This document shows positions 22,521-31,310 of a stretch of DNA of 64,000 nucleotides, one piece after another. Position numbers and translations under genes: made by a program. Below the pieces are notes generated by a model, which was not told the origin of the DNA, did no database searches, and was given only the letters and a program-made list of their open reading frames with translations. How positions within the stretch are numbered: the stretch's first letter is position 1; every line of letters begins with the position of its first letter. Origin of the DNA: Rhodoplanes serenus (GTDB taxonomy: Bacteria; Pseudomonadota; Alphaproteobacteria; Rhizobiales; Xanthobacteraceae); NCBI GenBank assembly GCA_945893145.1, contig CAMDDZ010000007.1:1-64000 (forward strand), written 5' to 3'.

Positions 22521-23972
22521 ATGCGCAGCGGTGCGGAGTATCTCAAATCGCTCAATGACGGACGGGTGGTGTTCGTCGAAGGCGAGCGGGTCGCAGACGT
22601 CACCAAGCATCCGGCGTTCCGCGAGGCGGCGCGCTCGGTGGCGCGGCTTTTCGACATCGCGGCCGATCCCGCGAACCGCGAGCGGATGACATTCGCTTCG
22701 CCAAAGACCGGCGAGCCGGTCTGGCGCTGCTATCAGATCCCTCGCACCCATGCCGACCTGCGGGCGCGGCGGTTGTTCTCCGAGACCTGGGCGGAGGCGA
22801 CGTTCGGGCTGATGGGACGCTCGCCCGATCACGTGGCGAACTTCTTCACCGGCTATGCGGCGGTGCCGTCGGTGTTTGCGGCGGGCGGGCAGAAGTTCGC
22901 CGATAATGTCGTGGCGTTCCACGAGAAGATGCGCGACGAGTACCTCTACCTCAGCTACGCGATCGTGCCGCCGCAGATCGACCGCAGCAAGCCCGCGCAC
23001 AAGCAGAGCGACCCGACGCTCTACGCCGGCGTTGTGAAGGAGCGCGACGACGGCATCGTGATCGCGGGCGCTCAGCAGGTCGCGACCGGCGGCGTGCTGT
23101 CGGATTGGATTCATCTGAGCTGCATCCATCCGCTTCAGCCGGGCGATGAGAATTACGCCAACTGCGTGGTGGTCCCAGTGGGTGCCCCGGGCGTCAAGCT
23201 GATCCCCCGCCGGCCGTTCGCGCTGCACGCCGACAATTCGTTCGACTATCCGCTGTCGAGCCGGTTCGATGAATCCGACAGCTACGTGGTGTTCGACAAC
23301 GTGTTCGTGCCGTGGGAACACGTGTTTATCTACCGCAATCTCGAAATCAGCCGCGATCAGTGGTTCAAGACGCCGTCGCATTCGCTCGGCAACCACCAGG
23401 CGCAGGTGCGCTACGTGACCAAGCTGCGCTTCATGATGGGCCTCGTGCAGCGCACTTGTGAGATGATCGGCAGCGCCAGCATGCCGCCGGTGCAGATCGC
23501 AATGGGCGAGATCGCGGCGCTGGCCTCGATGTACGAGGGCATGCTGCTGGCGCATGAGACCAATGCGCCGATCCGCGACGGCGTGCTGTGGCCGTCCGTC
23601 CTCACGCTCTATGCCGCGATGGCGATGCAGGCGGAGTTCAATGGCCGGATGCTGGAAACGGTCCGCGAGCTGGTCAGCTCTTCGGTGATCTCGCAGCCGT
23701 CGTCGGTGAAGGACTTCGACAATCCGGAAGTGGCGCCGCTGATCGAGCGTTATATGCGCTCGGGCACGATGGACGCGAAGTCACGCACCGCGCTGGTGCG
23801 GCTGTTGTGGGATTTTATCGGCACAGAATTCGGCAGCCGCCACCAGCAATACGAGAAGTTTTATGGCGGCTCGCCGGCGATCGTGAAGCAGAACGTCTAT
23901 CGCAACTTCGACTTCAAGCGCGCCACCGCGCTGGTCGATGCAGCGCTGAAGTTGCCGCAGGTGAAGACGTAA
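22521..23972 (+). CDS. HpaB-family flavin-dependent aromatic hydroxylase
   Basis: This 483-residue protein fits the large oxygenase component of the 4-hydroxyphenylacetate 3-monooxygenase/PvcC family, which ortho-hydroxylates phenols using FADH2. Family patterns include the N-terminal YLKSLNDGR, a central IVIAGAQQVATGG, HLSCIHPL and the C-terminal GTEFGSRHQQYEKFYGG. The start at 22521 follows an ACGGGAGCGG ribosome-binding site. The partner reductase (HpaC-type) is not in the window. It is divergent from the methyltransferase-dioxygenase pair and convergent with ubiD, from which it is separated by a hairpin repeat. The substrate is probably a phenolic acid or amide. Confidence 0.92.
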   Translation: MRSGAEYLKSLNDGRVVFVEGERVADVTKHPAFREAARSVARLFDIAADPANRERMTFASPKTGEPVWRCYQIPRTHADLRARRLFSETWAEATFGLMGRSPDHVANFFTGYAAVPSVFAAGGQKFADNVVAFHEKMRDEYLYLSYAIVPPQIDRSKPAHKQSDPTLYAGVVKERDDGIVIAGAQQVATGGVLSDWIHLSCIHPLQPGDENYANCVVVPVGAPGVKLIPRRPFALHADNSFDYPLSSRFDESDSYVVFDNVFVPWEHVFIYRNLEISRDQWFKTPSHSLGNHQAQVRYVTKLRFMMGLVQRTCEMIGSASMPPVQIAMGEIAALASMYEGMLLAHETNAPIRDGVLWPSVLTLYAAMAMQAEFNGRMLETVRELVSSSVISQPSSVKDFDNPEVAPLIERYMRSGTMDAKSRTALVRLLWDFIGTEFGSRHQQYEKFYGGSPAIVKQNVYRNFDFKRATALVDAALKLPQVKT

Positions 23973-23996
23973 ATCGGCGGGAGCCAAACGTTCAGG

Positions 23997-24028
23997 GTGT
24001 CATGTCCCGCCTTCGCGGGCGACGACAC
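23997..24028. repeat. Hairpin repeat between convergent hpaB-type and ubiD genes
   Basis: Outer arms GTGTC/GACAC and inner arms CCCGC/GCGGG around a CTTC tetraloop form a two-tier hairpin. The inner CCCGCCTTCGCGGG core is very common between genes of bradyrhizobia-like genomes as I recall. It can terminate transcription from both sides. Confidence 0.7.
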
Positions 24029-24035
24029 TCACAAC

Positions 24036-25559
24036 TCACTTCTTATCCAGTCCTAATTCCGTCCACCGCTTCTTCACCGCGTCGATGTCCTTCTGCTCCG
24101 GCCAAGCCTTGGGCGGGAAGCGCGCGCCGCCAAAATCCGGATCGGGGTCGTAGTCGAGGTTCATCGTCGCGTCGATCAGCACCCGGTTCCACTTGCCGGT
24201 ACCAAAGAGCGTCGGATTGCGGTCGCGTTTGCGGGTGGACGGGTCAAGACCAAGCCCGAAGGTCGACGGCATGATGATGATGTCGTCCTCGCCGGCGTTG
24301 ACCCGATACGCGATGGCCCAATCGACCGCGGCGTAGTCGTGGATGTCGATATCGTCGTCCACCACGATGACGTGCTTGTAGCGCACGTGGGCCGCCGACG
24401 AGCCCCAGATCGCGTTGGCCGCCTGCTTGGCCTGATTGCGGTAGCTCTGCTTCATCTGAATCAGAAGGTGAATGCCGGCCTGCACCGGATTGCACCACAC
24501 ATCGGTGATGCCCGGCACGCCGGAGCGATCGAGCACGTTCCAGGCGGTGGCGGCGCGCATGATCGATGACGTGACGGTGTTTTCCGAATAGCTGCCCGGC
24601 AGCGCGCCCTCGATAGTGCCGCGCAGAATTGGATTGTTGCGATGGGTGATGGCGGTGACGCGAATGGCCGGCTTCGGCGCCGGATCGCCGGCGAGATAGC
24701 CGGTGAACTCAGCGAACGGGCCTTCGGGCAAATACTTGGCCGGATCGATCTGGAGGAATCCTTCGATCACGATCTCGGCGTTGGCCGGCACGTAGAGATC
24801 GACCGTCTCGCACTTCACCAGCTCGACCGGCGCGCCGCGGATCGAGCCCGCCACGTCGTACTCGCAGATCCCCTTGGGCACCGGTGCGCCGGCGACGAAC
24901 TCGATGGACGGCTCGACGCCCATCGCCACCGCAATCGGCACCTCGCTGGCGCCGCCTTGTTGCCACGCCGTGACGTGATGGCCGATGTGCTGCGCGCGCC
25001 ACATCAGGATCGGGATGCGGTTCTTGTCATGGATCATGCCGCGATAGACGCCGACGTTCATCACGCCGGTTTCCGGGTCCTTGGTGACGCAGCCGCCGTA
25101 GGTCATCAGGTAACGACCGCCGTCCAGCCGGTTCCAGTACGGCGCCGGAAATTCATAGAGATTGACCGCGTCGCCCGTGATGATGTTTTCCTTGCAGGCA
25201 CCGGTCTTGACGATCTTGGGTGGGATGGTGCCGGACAAAAGAGTGCGGCCGAGCTTCACCAGTTCGCGCGGATGCGTGTCGGCGGGCAGGCCCAGCATCA
25301 GTGCGATGCGGCGGTAGCTCGACAGACCGCCGGTGAACACCTTTTTGCAGCGGCTGTCCGGCTTGTTGTAGTCCTTGATGTTGTTGAACATGACCGACGG
25401 GCCGGTCGCAGGTCCCTGCAACAGCCGGGCGATGGTGCCGAGTTCGATGTTCCAATCGACCTCGCCGTTGACGTGCTTGATCTCGCCGGCCTTCTCCAGC
25501 GTATCGAGCCAGCCGCGCATCCCGTCAAAGCTGACGGGCTTCCGTTCAACACTCATCAT
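24036..25559 (-). CDS. UbiD-family prenylated-FMN decarboxylase
   Basis: This 507-residue protein shows the UbiD layout. The cofactor-site region has PYWNRLDGGRYLMTYGG and NVGVYRGMI. EVPIAVAMGVEP and EGPFAEFTGYLAGD contain conserved acidic residues of the active site. The C-terminal part is the oligomerisation half. These enzymes reversibly decarboxylate aromatic, heteroaromatic or unsaturated acids with prFMN made by a UbiX. No ubiX gene is in the window. The start at 25559 overlaps the upstream FeS gene stop by ATGA. It is the last gene of the large minus-strand run. Relatives act on protocatechuate-type acids, phthaloyl-CoA and furan dicarboxylate; which applies here is unknown. Confidence 0.93.
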   Translation of the reverse strand: MMSVERKPVSFDGMRGWLDTLEKAGEIKHVNGEVDWNIELGTIARLLQGPATGPSVMFNNIKDYNKPDSRCKKVFTGGLSSYRRIALMLGLPADTHPRELVKLGRTLLSGTIPPKIVKTGACKENIITGDAVNLYEFPAPYWNRLDGGRYLMTYGGCVTKDPETGVMNVGVYRGMIHDKNRIPILMWRAQHIGHHVTAWQQGGASEVPIAVAMGVEPSIEFVAGAPVPKGICEYDVAGSIRGAPVELVKCETVDLYVPANAEIVIEGFLQIDPAKYLPEGPFAEFTGYLAGDPAPKPAIRVTAITHRNNPILRGTIEGALPGSYSENTVTSSIMRAATAWNVLDRSGVPGITDVWCNPVQAGIHLLIQMKQSYRNQAKQAANAIWGSSAAHVRYKHVIVVDDDIDIHDYAAVDWAIAYRVNAGEDDIIIMPSTFGLGLDPSTRKRDRNPTLFGTGKWNRVLIDATMNLDYDPDPDFGGARFPPKAWPEQKDIDAVKKRWTELGLDKK

Positions 25560-25900
25560 GATCCCTTTATAGCAAGGCGTTCGGCTGGCGGGGCGATCTC
25601 GGTGACGAGGTCGCGCACGAGCTTTTTGTTGGCGAGCGGGGCGAGCGTCATCTCGCGCGGCTCGAGCCGCGCCGTGCAGGCATAGACGGTCTCGCCATCG
25701 AGTTCCATCATGCATTCCTTGCAGGCGTTGGCGTTGATGCAGGAGAAGCGGATCGCCAGCGTTGGGTCGCGGTGAACGCGGATCCAGCGCAGGCCGTCGA
25801 GCACCGACTGGCCGGGCTCGAACGGCACCTCGTGGAGTTCCCAGGAACCGCTGTTGCGGTCCGCACCGCGCCAGATTTTCAGTGTGGCGGTTTCGCTCAT
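25556..25900 (-). CDS. Short 2Fe-2S protein, SdhB/FrdB N-terminal-domain-like
   Basis: This 114-residue protein consists of only the plant-type 2Fe-2S domain found at the N-terminus of succinate dehydrogenase/fumarate reductase iron-sulfur subunits. It carries C-x5-C-x2-C (SCINANACKEC) and a later Cys in TVYAC. SdhB/FrdB are normally about 230-260 residues with two additional clusters; that whole C-terminal domain is missing here, with no remnant downstream. Both ends overlap neighbours by 4 nt (ATGA), so it is an integral operon member. It probably hands electrons to or from the flavoprotein encoded just upstream. Confidence 0.85.
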   Translation of the reverse strand: MSETATLKIWRGADRNSGSWELHEVPFEPGQSVLDGLRWIRVHRDPTLAIRFSCINANACKECMMELDGETVYACTARLEPREMTLAPLANKKLVRDLVTEIAPPAERLAIKGS

Positions 25901-27594
25901 TGGGCAGCCACTGCCCCGGCGGCGGGCGTGCGGGAAATTTCCGTGCGTCCGCCATTGAGACGGATCGTCTGATTGACGTGCCATTCCGGCAGCATGCCGG
26001 GGAAGTCCTCGCGCTGATGGGCGCCGCGGCTTTCGGTGCGAAGCAGCGCCGCCTGCGTCACGGCGCGCGCCACGGTCAGCATGTTGCGCAGGTCGAACCA
26101 ATCGAGCCGCGTGAGATCGAACGCGCCGGCGTCGCCGAACGGCCGCTCGCCGAGATCGCGTGCAAGCTCGTCGATGCGCGACAGCGCGCGCTTGAGCCCC
26201 GGCTCGGTGCGCAGCGGGCCGACGTCGTCGGCCATAGTCTCTTGCAAGGTTTGAACCATCTCGGCGCTGTTGCGGACGTTCTTTGGCGCGTCCGCAGTGA
26301 TGAGGTCGGTTGTTGCACGCCCGGCGTTCTGGGTAACAGGCGCGGCGCGCATTTGCTTTGCCCGCTCGGCCGCGCTGCGGCCGGCCTCGCGGCCGAACAC
26401 CAGCGCCTCGGTGATGGCATTGCCGGACAGCCGATTGGCGCCGTTGGCGCCGCCGACCGCTTCGCCCGCCACCAGCAGGCCTGGCACCTCGGTGTGCATC
26501 CTGGCGTCGGCCGCCACGCCGCCCATGTGGTAATGCGCGATCGGCGCTACCTCCACCGGCGTTTTGGTAAGATCGATGCCGTTGGCGGCAAGCCGATCGA
26601 TCACCGGGCCAAAGGCTTCGCGCAGCGCCGGGCCCGGGCAGTGCTGGAAGCTCAAATAGACGCCGCCGTGCGGCGAGCCGCGTCCGGCCTCGACCTCTTT
26701 TAGGATCGCGTAGGTGCCAACATCGCGGGTGATGACGTATTTGCCGCCCTCGGCCACGCCGTAGCTCTGGGTGAACTCTTCCATCTTGTTGTTGAGCAGC
26801 CGCCCGCCGAGCTTGTAGCGGAACGGGTCCCACATGATCGGGTCCATCCCGATCAAGCGAGGGGCCAGATGACCGATCGGGAAGAATTGCACGAATTCCA
26901 TATCGATCAGCGGCGCGCCGGCGCGCAGACACAGCGCATAGCCGTCGCCGCCCATGTTGGCCGAGGCGCTGTTGCGGCGGTAGAGCCGCGTCAGGCCGCC
27001 GGTCGCCACGATGGTGGCCTTCGCGGCGATCGTCACCGGCGCGCCGGAGCCGGCATGCCAAGCCACGGCGCCTGTCACCTCGCCATCGGCCTTGATGAGA
27101 TCGACCACGCAGAGGTCGCCCTTGCGTTCGATGCCGGCGATCTTGTGCACGGCTGTGCGCAGCGTCTTCGACACCGCTGGCCCGGTATTGAGAAAGTCCA
27201 CATAGACGCAGCGCGGCCGGTCATGACCCGGCGCGAAGGCCGAGGTGATCTTGCCGTTTTTGCGCGCCCAGCCGACGCCCCAGCGATCCATTTCGCTGAT
27301 GCATTCGGGGCCTTGCTCGCAGAGCAGCTGCGCCAGCGCCTCGTTGCACAGCCCGCGGCCGGCGGCGAGCGTGTCGTGAAGGTGGTGGCTCCAGTGGTCG
27401 GGGGCTTCGGCGCCCAGCGCCACCGCGACCGTCATCTGCGCCATCACGGTCGCGCCGCCGCGGCCGATCAGGCTGCGGTCGATCAGCAGCACATGGCAGC
27501 CCGCGCGCGCCGCCTCGATCGCGGCGTACATGCCGGCGGCGCCGGAGCCGATCACCAGCACGTCGGTCTCGACTCGCATGGGCTCGGTGCTCAT
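25897..27594 (-). CDS. FAD-dependent fumarate reductase/succinate dehydrogenase-type flavoprotein
   Basis: This 565-residue flavoprotein opens with the FAD-binding GSGAAGMYAAIEAARAG. It continues with catalytic-region motifs resembling SdhA/FrdA/AprA: HYHMGG and the GANRLSGNAITEALVFGR stretch holding the probable active-site Arg. The C-terminal helical domain is present. With the 114-residue 2Fe-2S partner it would form a two-subunit soluble dehydrogenase/reductase without membrane anchor. Its position between the molybdenum hydroxylase and ubiD argues for reduction or oxidation of a pathway intermediate rather than a TCA-cycle role. It starts 40 nt after coxS. The exact substrate is unknown. 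Confidence 0.9.
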   Translation of the reverse strand: MSTEPMRVETDVLVIGSGAAGMYAAIEAARAGCHVLLIDRSLIGRGGATVMAQMTVAVALGAEAPDHWSHHLHDTLAAGRGLCNEALAQLLCEQGPECISEMDRWGVGWARKNGKITSAFAPGHDRPRCVYVDFLNTGPAVSKTLRTAVHKIAGIERKGDLCVVDLIKADGEVTGAVAWHAGSGAPVTIAAKATIVATGGLTRLYRRNSASANMGGDGYALCLRAGAPLIDMEFVQFFPIGHLAPRLIGMDPIMWDPFRYKLGGRLLNNKMEEFTQSYGVAEGGKYVITRDVGTYAILKEVEAGRGSPHGGVYLSFQHCPGPALREAFGPVIDRLAANGIDLTKTPVEVAPIAHYHMGGVAADARMHTEVPGLLVAGEAVGGANGANRLSGNAITEALVFGREAGRSAAERAKQMRAAPVTQNAGRATTDLITADAPKNVRNSAEMVQTLQETMADDVGPLRTEPGLKRALSRIDELARDLGERPFGDAGAFDLTRLDWFDLRNMLTVARAVTQAALLRTESRGAHQREDFPGMLPEWHVNQTIRLNGGRTEISRTPAAGAVAAQ

Positions 27595-27634
27595 AGCGGC
27601 ACCTAACCGCGCTGCCCGCGCGGGATCAAGCCGG

Positions 27635-28123
27635 TCAGGCGCCTTTGCGCTTCTTGGCGGCGAGTTTCACCGCCTGCATCACCTCCGGGTAGGTGGCGCA
27701 GCGGCAAAGGTTGCCGGTGAGATAGTGCTTGATCTGGTCGTCGCTCGGGTCCGGGTGCTCGTCGAGCAGTTGCGTCACCATCAGCACAAAGCCGGGAGTA
27801 CAGAACCCGCACTGGAACGCCGACGTTTCGATGAAGGCTTCCTGCACCGGCGAGAGCTTGCCGCCGGCGTCGAGGCTCTCGACCGTGACCACCTCGGCGC
27901 CGTCGATGAAGCTCGCGAGATAGAGGCAGCCGGATACGGCAAGGCCGTTGACGATGACGGTGCAGCAGCCGCAGAGGCCCTGGCCGCAAGTCTCGCGCGC
28001 GCCGGTCAGCCCGAATTGGGCTTGCAGGAGCTCGACCACGTTGTGATGCGGCTTGACGTCGGCTGTGACCGGCGCGCCGTTGAGCGTGAAGTTAATGGTG
28101 CGGGCGGCGATCATGTCACTCAT
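27635..28123 (-). CDS. Molybdenum hydroxylase small (2Fe-2S) subunit, CoxS-type
   Basis: This 162-residue protein has the two 2Fe-2S domains of xanthine-dehydrogenase-family small subunits. The plant-type cluster is seen as CGQGLCGCC with a later Cys (SGC), and the second domain as CGFCTPG and CRCATY. It relays electrons from the molybdopterin subunit to the FAD subunit. The start at 28123 overlaps the coxL-type stop by 8 nt. Length is normal. The gene order in the operon is medium, large, small. No nearby gene encodes a molybdopterin insertion chaperone of CoxF/XdhC type. Confidence 0.92.
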   Translation of the reverse strand: MSDMIAARTINFTLNGAPVTADVKPHHNVVELLQAQFGLTGARETCGQGLCGCCTVIVNGLAVSGCLYLASFIDGAEVVTVESLDAGGKLSPVQEAFIETSAFQCGFCTPGFVLMVTQLLDEHPDPSDDQIKHYLTGNLCRCATYPEVMQAVKLAAKKRKGA

Positions 28124-30419
28124 CCTCCAGCGGCTTGCCGGCTTTAGCGCGGATGGCGCGATAAACGGCCTCCGGATTGAGCGGCAGTTCGGTGAGCCGC
28201 ACGCCGACCGCATCGTCGATGGCGTTGGCGATGGCGGGCGACACGCAGAAGGTCGCAACCTCGCCAACGCCTTTGGCACCAAATGGGCCGTTCGACTGGA
28301 ACACCTCGAGGGCTACGTTCTCCATCACGGTCGGCGTGTCGTGAAAGCCGGGGATCTTATAATCCGCGAGCGACGCATTGGTGACCTGGCCGCCATCCAG
28401 ATGCATCTTCTCGAACATGGTGAAACCGAGCTGCATCGTCGCGCCGCCTGAGATTTGCGTTTCGACGATGCGCGGGTTGATCGGCTTGCCGCAGTCCACC
28501 ACGTTGACCAGCTTGTCGATCTTCACGTGGCCTGTTTCGGTATCGACCGACACCTCGGCGCCGGCGCTGGAGACCATCCAGAACGCAGTGACGTTCTTCG
28601 ACAGGCCGGTGCCGGGCGCGGGCGGAATGTAGTCCGGCTTGAAGATGCCGCTACCGATCACGTTGCCGGCCTGCATGCCATAGCGCTTCACGAACAGCTC
28701 CCGGATCGGGATGTTGGAGCCCTCCGGCTCGCCGACCTCGCGCGCCAGCGCTTTGAGCTTCTCGCGCGCATCCTCGGCGGCGCGCTTCACGGCGTGGCCC
28801 ATGTGGAACAGCGAGCGCGAGCCCAGCGTGCCCATGTCGTAGGGCGTGACATCGGTGTCGCGCTGCACCACGCGTACCGACTCCGCCTGAATGTTGAGAA
28901 CCTCGCCGACCATCTGCGCCATGGCGGTGTCGGAGCCTTGGCCCATGTCGACGGTGCCGCAATAGAGCGCAACCGAACCATCGGCCGAGACGTTGACGAT
29001 GGCCACCGATGTGGTCGGCGTGATCACCGCCTTGATGGCGACGCCGAAGCCGCGGCCGCGGCGGATGACGCCTTTGCCCTTATCGAACGGCTTCGACCAG
29101 TTCATCCGTTCGAGCACCGTGTCCATCGCCTTCTCGCACGCCGCATCCTTGAGGATGTGCGTGGTGGTGTGCTCGCCGCCTTCGCGCATGATGTTCTTGC
29201 GGCGGAATTCGACCGGATCGAGTTTCAGCTCGCGCGCCATCATGTCGGTGTGGCTCTCGTAGGCCCACACCAGTTGCGGTACGCCAAAACCGCGCAACGC
29301 ACCGGATGGCGTCACATTGGTGTAGAGCGCGTAGGAATCGATCCAGACGTTGTCGATGTCATAGGGCCCCGAAGCAGTGAGGCCGGATTTCTGCGTGACG
29401 CGCGGGCCGATGTCGGCATAGGCGCCGCCGTTCCAGTACACCTCACACTTGCGCGCGACGATCTTGCCGTCCTTGTCGACGCCGCTCTTGATGCGAAACG
29501 TGCAGGGATGTTTGGTGATCTGGTAGAACAGCTCTTCAAAGGTAAGCGCCACCTTGACCGGCCGCCGCGCGATCATCGATAGCGCCAGCGCTAGCGCCTC
29601 GAGCTTGATGTAGAGTTTGCCGCCATAGCCCGAGCCGAGATACGGCACCTTGATGCGTACTTTGTTTTCCTGCCAGCCGAGCAGGCGGGCAATCTCGGTG
29701 CGCACGAACGAGGGGCCTTGCGACGCGGTGTGAAGCGTAACGCCGGTGTCCTTGTAGTCGGCGATGGTGGCGTGTGGCTCGAACGGCAGGTGCAGCACCT
29801 TCTGCGTCTTGAATTCGTGCTCGAACTTGTGCGCGGCCGCGGCATAGGCCTTGTCGAAGTCGCCACGGCGCAGCCGGTAGTCGAGCGCCATGTTGGTGTC
29901 TTTGGCGTTCTTGAGGTGCTTGAGGTCCGCGAAGGTCCCGGCGGGCTTGAGCACGTCGTGGACGTAGACTTTGGAGGTCAGCGCATCGACCTCGTCGAAC
30001 ACTGCCGGCAGCTCCTCATATTCGGCGGTGATGAGCTGCACCGCTTCATCCGCGATATGCGGATCGAAGGAGAGCACGGCCGCGACCGGCTCGCCGACGA
30101 ACCGGACCTTGCCGTCGGCGAGGATCGGCTGGTCGTGAAACGCGGGCCCGTAATACGGGTCGGGGATGACCTTGCGCACGTCGTCGATGGTGATGACGGC
30201 AACCACGCCCGGCACCTTCTTCGCCGCGCTGGTGTCGACCGACTTGATGCGGCCATGCGCCACCGTGCTGCGGAACAGCTTGGCGTGCAGCATGCCCGGA
30301 ACGCGCATGGTGTGGGTGTATTCAGCGCGGCCGGTGACTTTGTCGCGGCCTTCGAGCCGCGGCACCGAGCGGCCAACCTGGGCGCCGACCTTGGCGGCGT
30401 CTTGTGTGATCTTGGCCAT
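28116..30419 (-). CDS. Molybdenum hydroxylase large (molybdopterin) subunit, XDH/CoxL-type
   Basis: This 767-residue catalytic subunit of the xanthine dehydrogenase family would hydroxylate a carbon using water. The N-terminal a/b hammerhead (TGRAEYTHTMRVPGMLHAKLFRS) is followed by the Mo-cofactor binding domain. The active-site Glu is in GAKGVGE (E720). The loop that in true form-I CO dehydrogenase reads AYxCSFR reads ALRGFG here, so CO oxidation is not expected. It overlaps coxM by 1 nt (TGATG) and coxS by 8 nt. Plausible substrates are N-heteroaromatic or furan-type acids or CoA thioesters; this is inference from the UbiD/CoA-transferase context. Confidence 0.93.
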   Translation of the reverse strand: MAKITQDAAKVGAQVGRSVPRLEGRDKVTGRAEYTHTMRVPGMLHAKLFRSTVAHGRIKSVDTSAAKKVPGVVAVITIDDVRKVIPDPYYGPAFHDQPILADGKVRFVGEPVAAVLSFDPHIADEAVQLITAEYEELPAVFDEVDALTSKVYVHDVLKPAGTFADLKHLKNAKDTNMALDYRLRRGDFDKAYAAAAHKFEHEFKTQKVLHLPFEPHATIADYKDTGVTLHTASQGPSFVRTEIARLLGWQENKVRIKVPYLGSGYGGKLYIKLEALALALSMIARRPVKVALTFEELFYQITKHPCTFRIKSGVDKDGKIVARKCEVYWNGGAYADIGPRVTQKSGLTASGPYDIDNVWIDSYALYTNVTPSGALRGFGVPQLVWAYESHTDMMARELKLDPVEFRRKNIMREGGEHTTTHILKDAACEKAMDTVLERMNWSKPFDKGKGVIRRGRGFGVAIKAVITPTTSVAIVNVSADGSVALYCGTVDMGQGSDTAMAQMVGEVLNIQAESVRVVQRDTDVTPYDMGTLGSRSLFHMGHAVKRAAEDAREKLKALAREVGEPEGSNIPIRELFVKRYGMQAGNVIGSGIFKPDYIPPAPGTGLSKNVTAFWMVSSAGAEVSVDTETGHVKIDKLVNVVDCGKPINPRIVETQISGGATMQLGFTMFEKMHLDGGQVTNASLADYKIPGFHDTPTVMENVALEVFQSNGPFGAKGVGEVATFCVSPAIANAIDDAVGVRLTELPLNPEAVYRAIRAKAGKPLEDE

Positions 30420-31285
30420 CAGTGCGCTCCCTGTCCGTCGATCGCCGCGCGCACGGCGCGCCGCACATAGACGCGTATCAATTCGCGTTTGTAGGGCACC
30501 GAGCCGCGCACGTCGGCGAGGATCTCGGCGTCCTCGGCGGCCGCATCGCCGGCTTGCGCCAATACCTTGTCGTCGACGGTCTTGCCCGCCAGCGCAGCCT
30601 CGGCGGATTTCATCCGAGTCGCTTTGGTGGTTGCGGCGCTCACCACCACGCGGGCGGATTTGATTGCCTTGCCGTCGGCTTCCATCACGACCGCGACGCC
30701 CAGCGCCGGCCAGTCGTCGGCCGAGCCGGTGGTTACCTTCATGTAGGCGGCCTTCTTCGGCCCTTGCGAGGGTACGTGCACCTCGGCGATCAGCTCGTTC
30801 TTTTCCAGCGTCGTCTCGTAATAGCCGCTGAACAGATCTTCGAGTGCGAGGCTGCGTTCGCCCTTCGGCCCCACGATGGTGATCGTGGCGCCGAGCGCCA
30901 TCAGAACCGGCGGCAGGTCCATATGCGGGTCGCCGTGCGCAAGTGCGCCGCCGACCGTCGCGACGTTGCGAACCCGCACGTTCGACAGCGTTATCATGGT
31001 GCGGGTGATGACCGGCGCGTGCTTGCGCACTTCAGCCGAGCGCTCGATCACGCCGAGCGTCGTCATGGCGCCGATGCGCAGGCCATCGTGGCTCGCGACA
31101 ATCCCCGAATATTTACTCTCGATCTTGCGCAAGCTGACGAGCTTCTGCGGGCGGAACACGCCGGCCTTCATCATGAGCATCAAGGCGGTGCCGCCCGCGA
31201 TCGGACGCACGGTCGCGTCGTCCGGATCGAGCAGCTTGATCGCTTCGGAAAGCGATTTCGGTTCAGCGAGGTCAAACGGGATCAT
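30419..31285 (-). CDS. Molybdenum hydroxylase medium (FAD) subunit, CoxM-type
   Basis: This 288-residue FAD subunit has the family N-terminus MIPFDLAEPKSLSEAI, the FAD-binding IAGGTALMLMMK near residue 32-44 and a second FAD motif around VRNVATVGGALAHGDPHMDLP. The C-terminal CO-dehydrogenase flavoprotein domain follows. The start at 31285 is chosen by this N-terminus; a longer frame to 31432 runs through the coxG gene. It lies 25 nt after coxG and shares one base with coxL. It passes electrons to an external acceptor that is not encoded here. Confidence 0.92.
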   Translation of the reverse strand: MIPFDLAEPKSLSEAIKLLDPDDATVRPIAGGTALMLMMKAGVFRPQKLVSLRKIESKYSGIVASHDGLRIGAMTTLGVIERSAEVRKHAPVITRTMITLSNVRVRNVATVGGALAHGDPHMDLPPVLMALGATITIVGPKGERSLALEDLFSGYYETTLEKNELIAEVHVPSQGPKKAAYMKVTTGSADDWPALGVAVVMEADGKAIKSARVVVSAATTKATRMKSAEAALAGKTVDDKVLAQAGDAAAEDAEILADVRGSVPYKRELIRVYVRRAVRAAIDGQGAH

Positions 31286-31310
31286 TGCATCCTCTATGAC
31301 GGAGCTTGTT

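Noticed and set aside
25901-27061. A 501-codon minus-strand frame ending in the 2Fe-2S protein
   Set aside because: Only the last 114 codons (25556-25900) are real. The rest is an out-of-frame reading of the flavoprotein gene, so this is not a large fusion protein.
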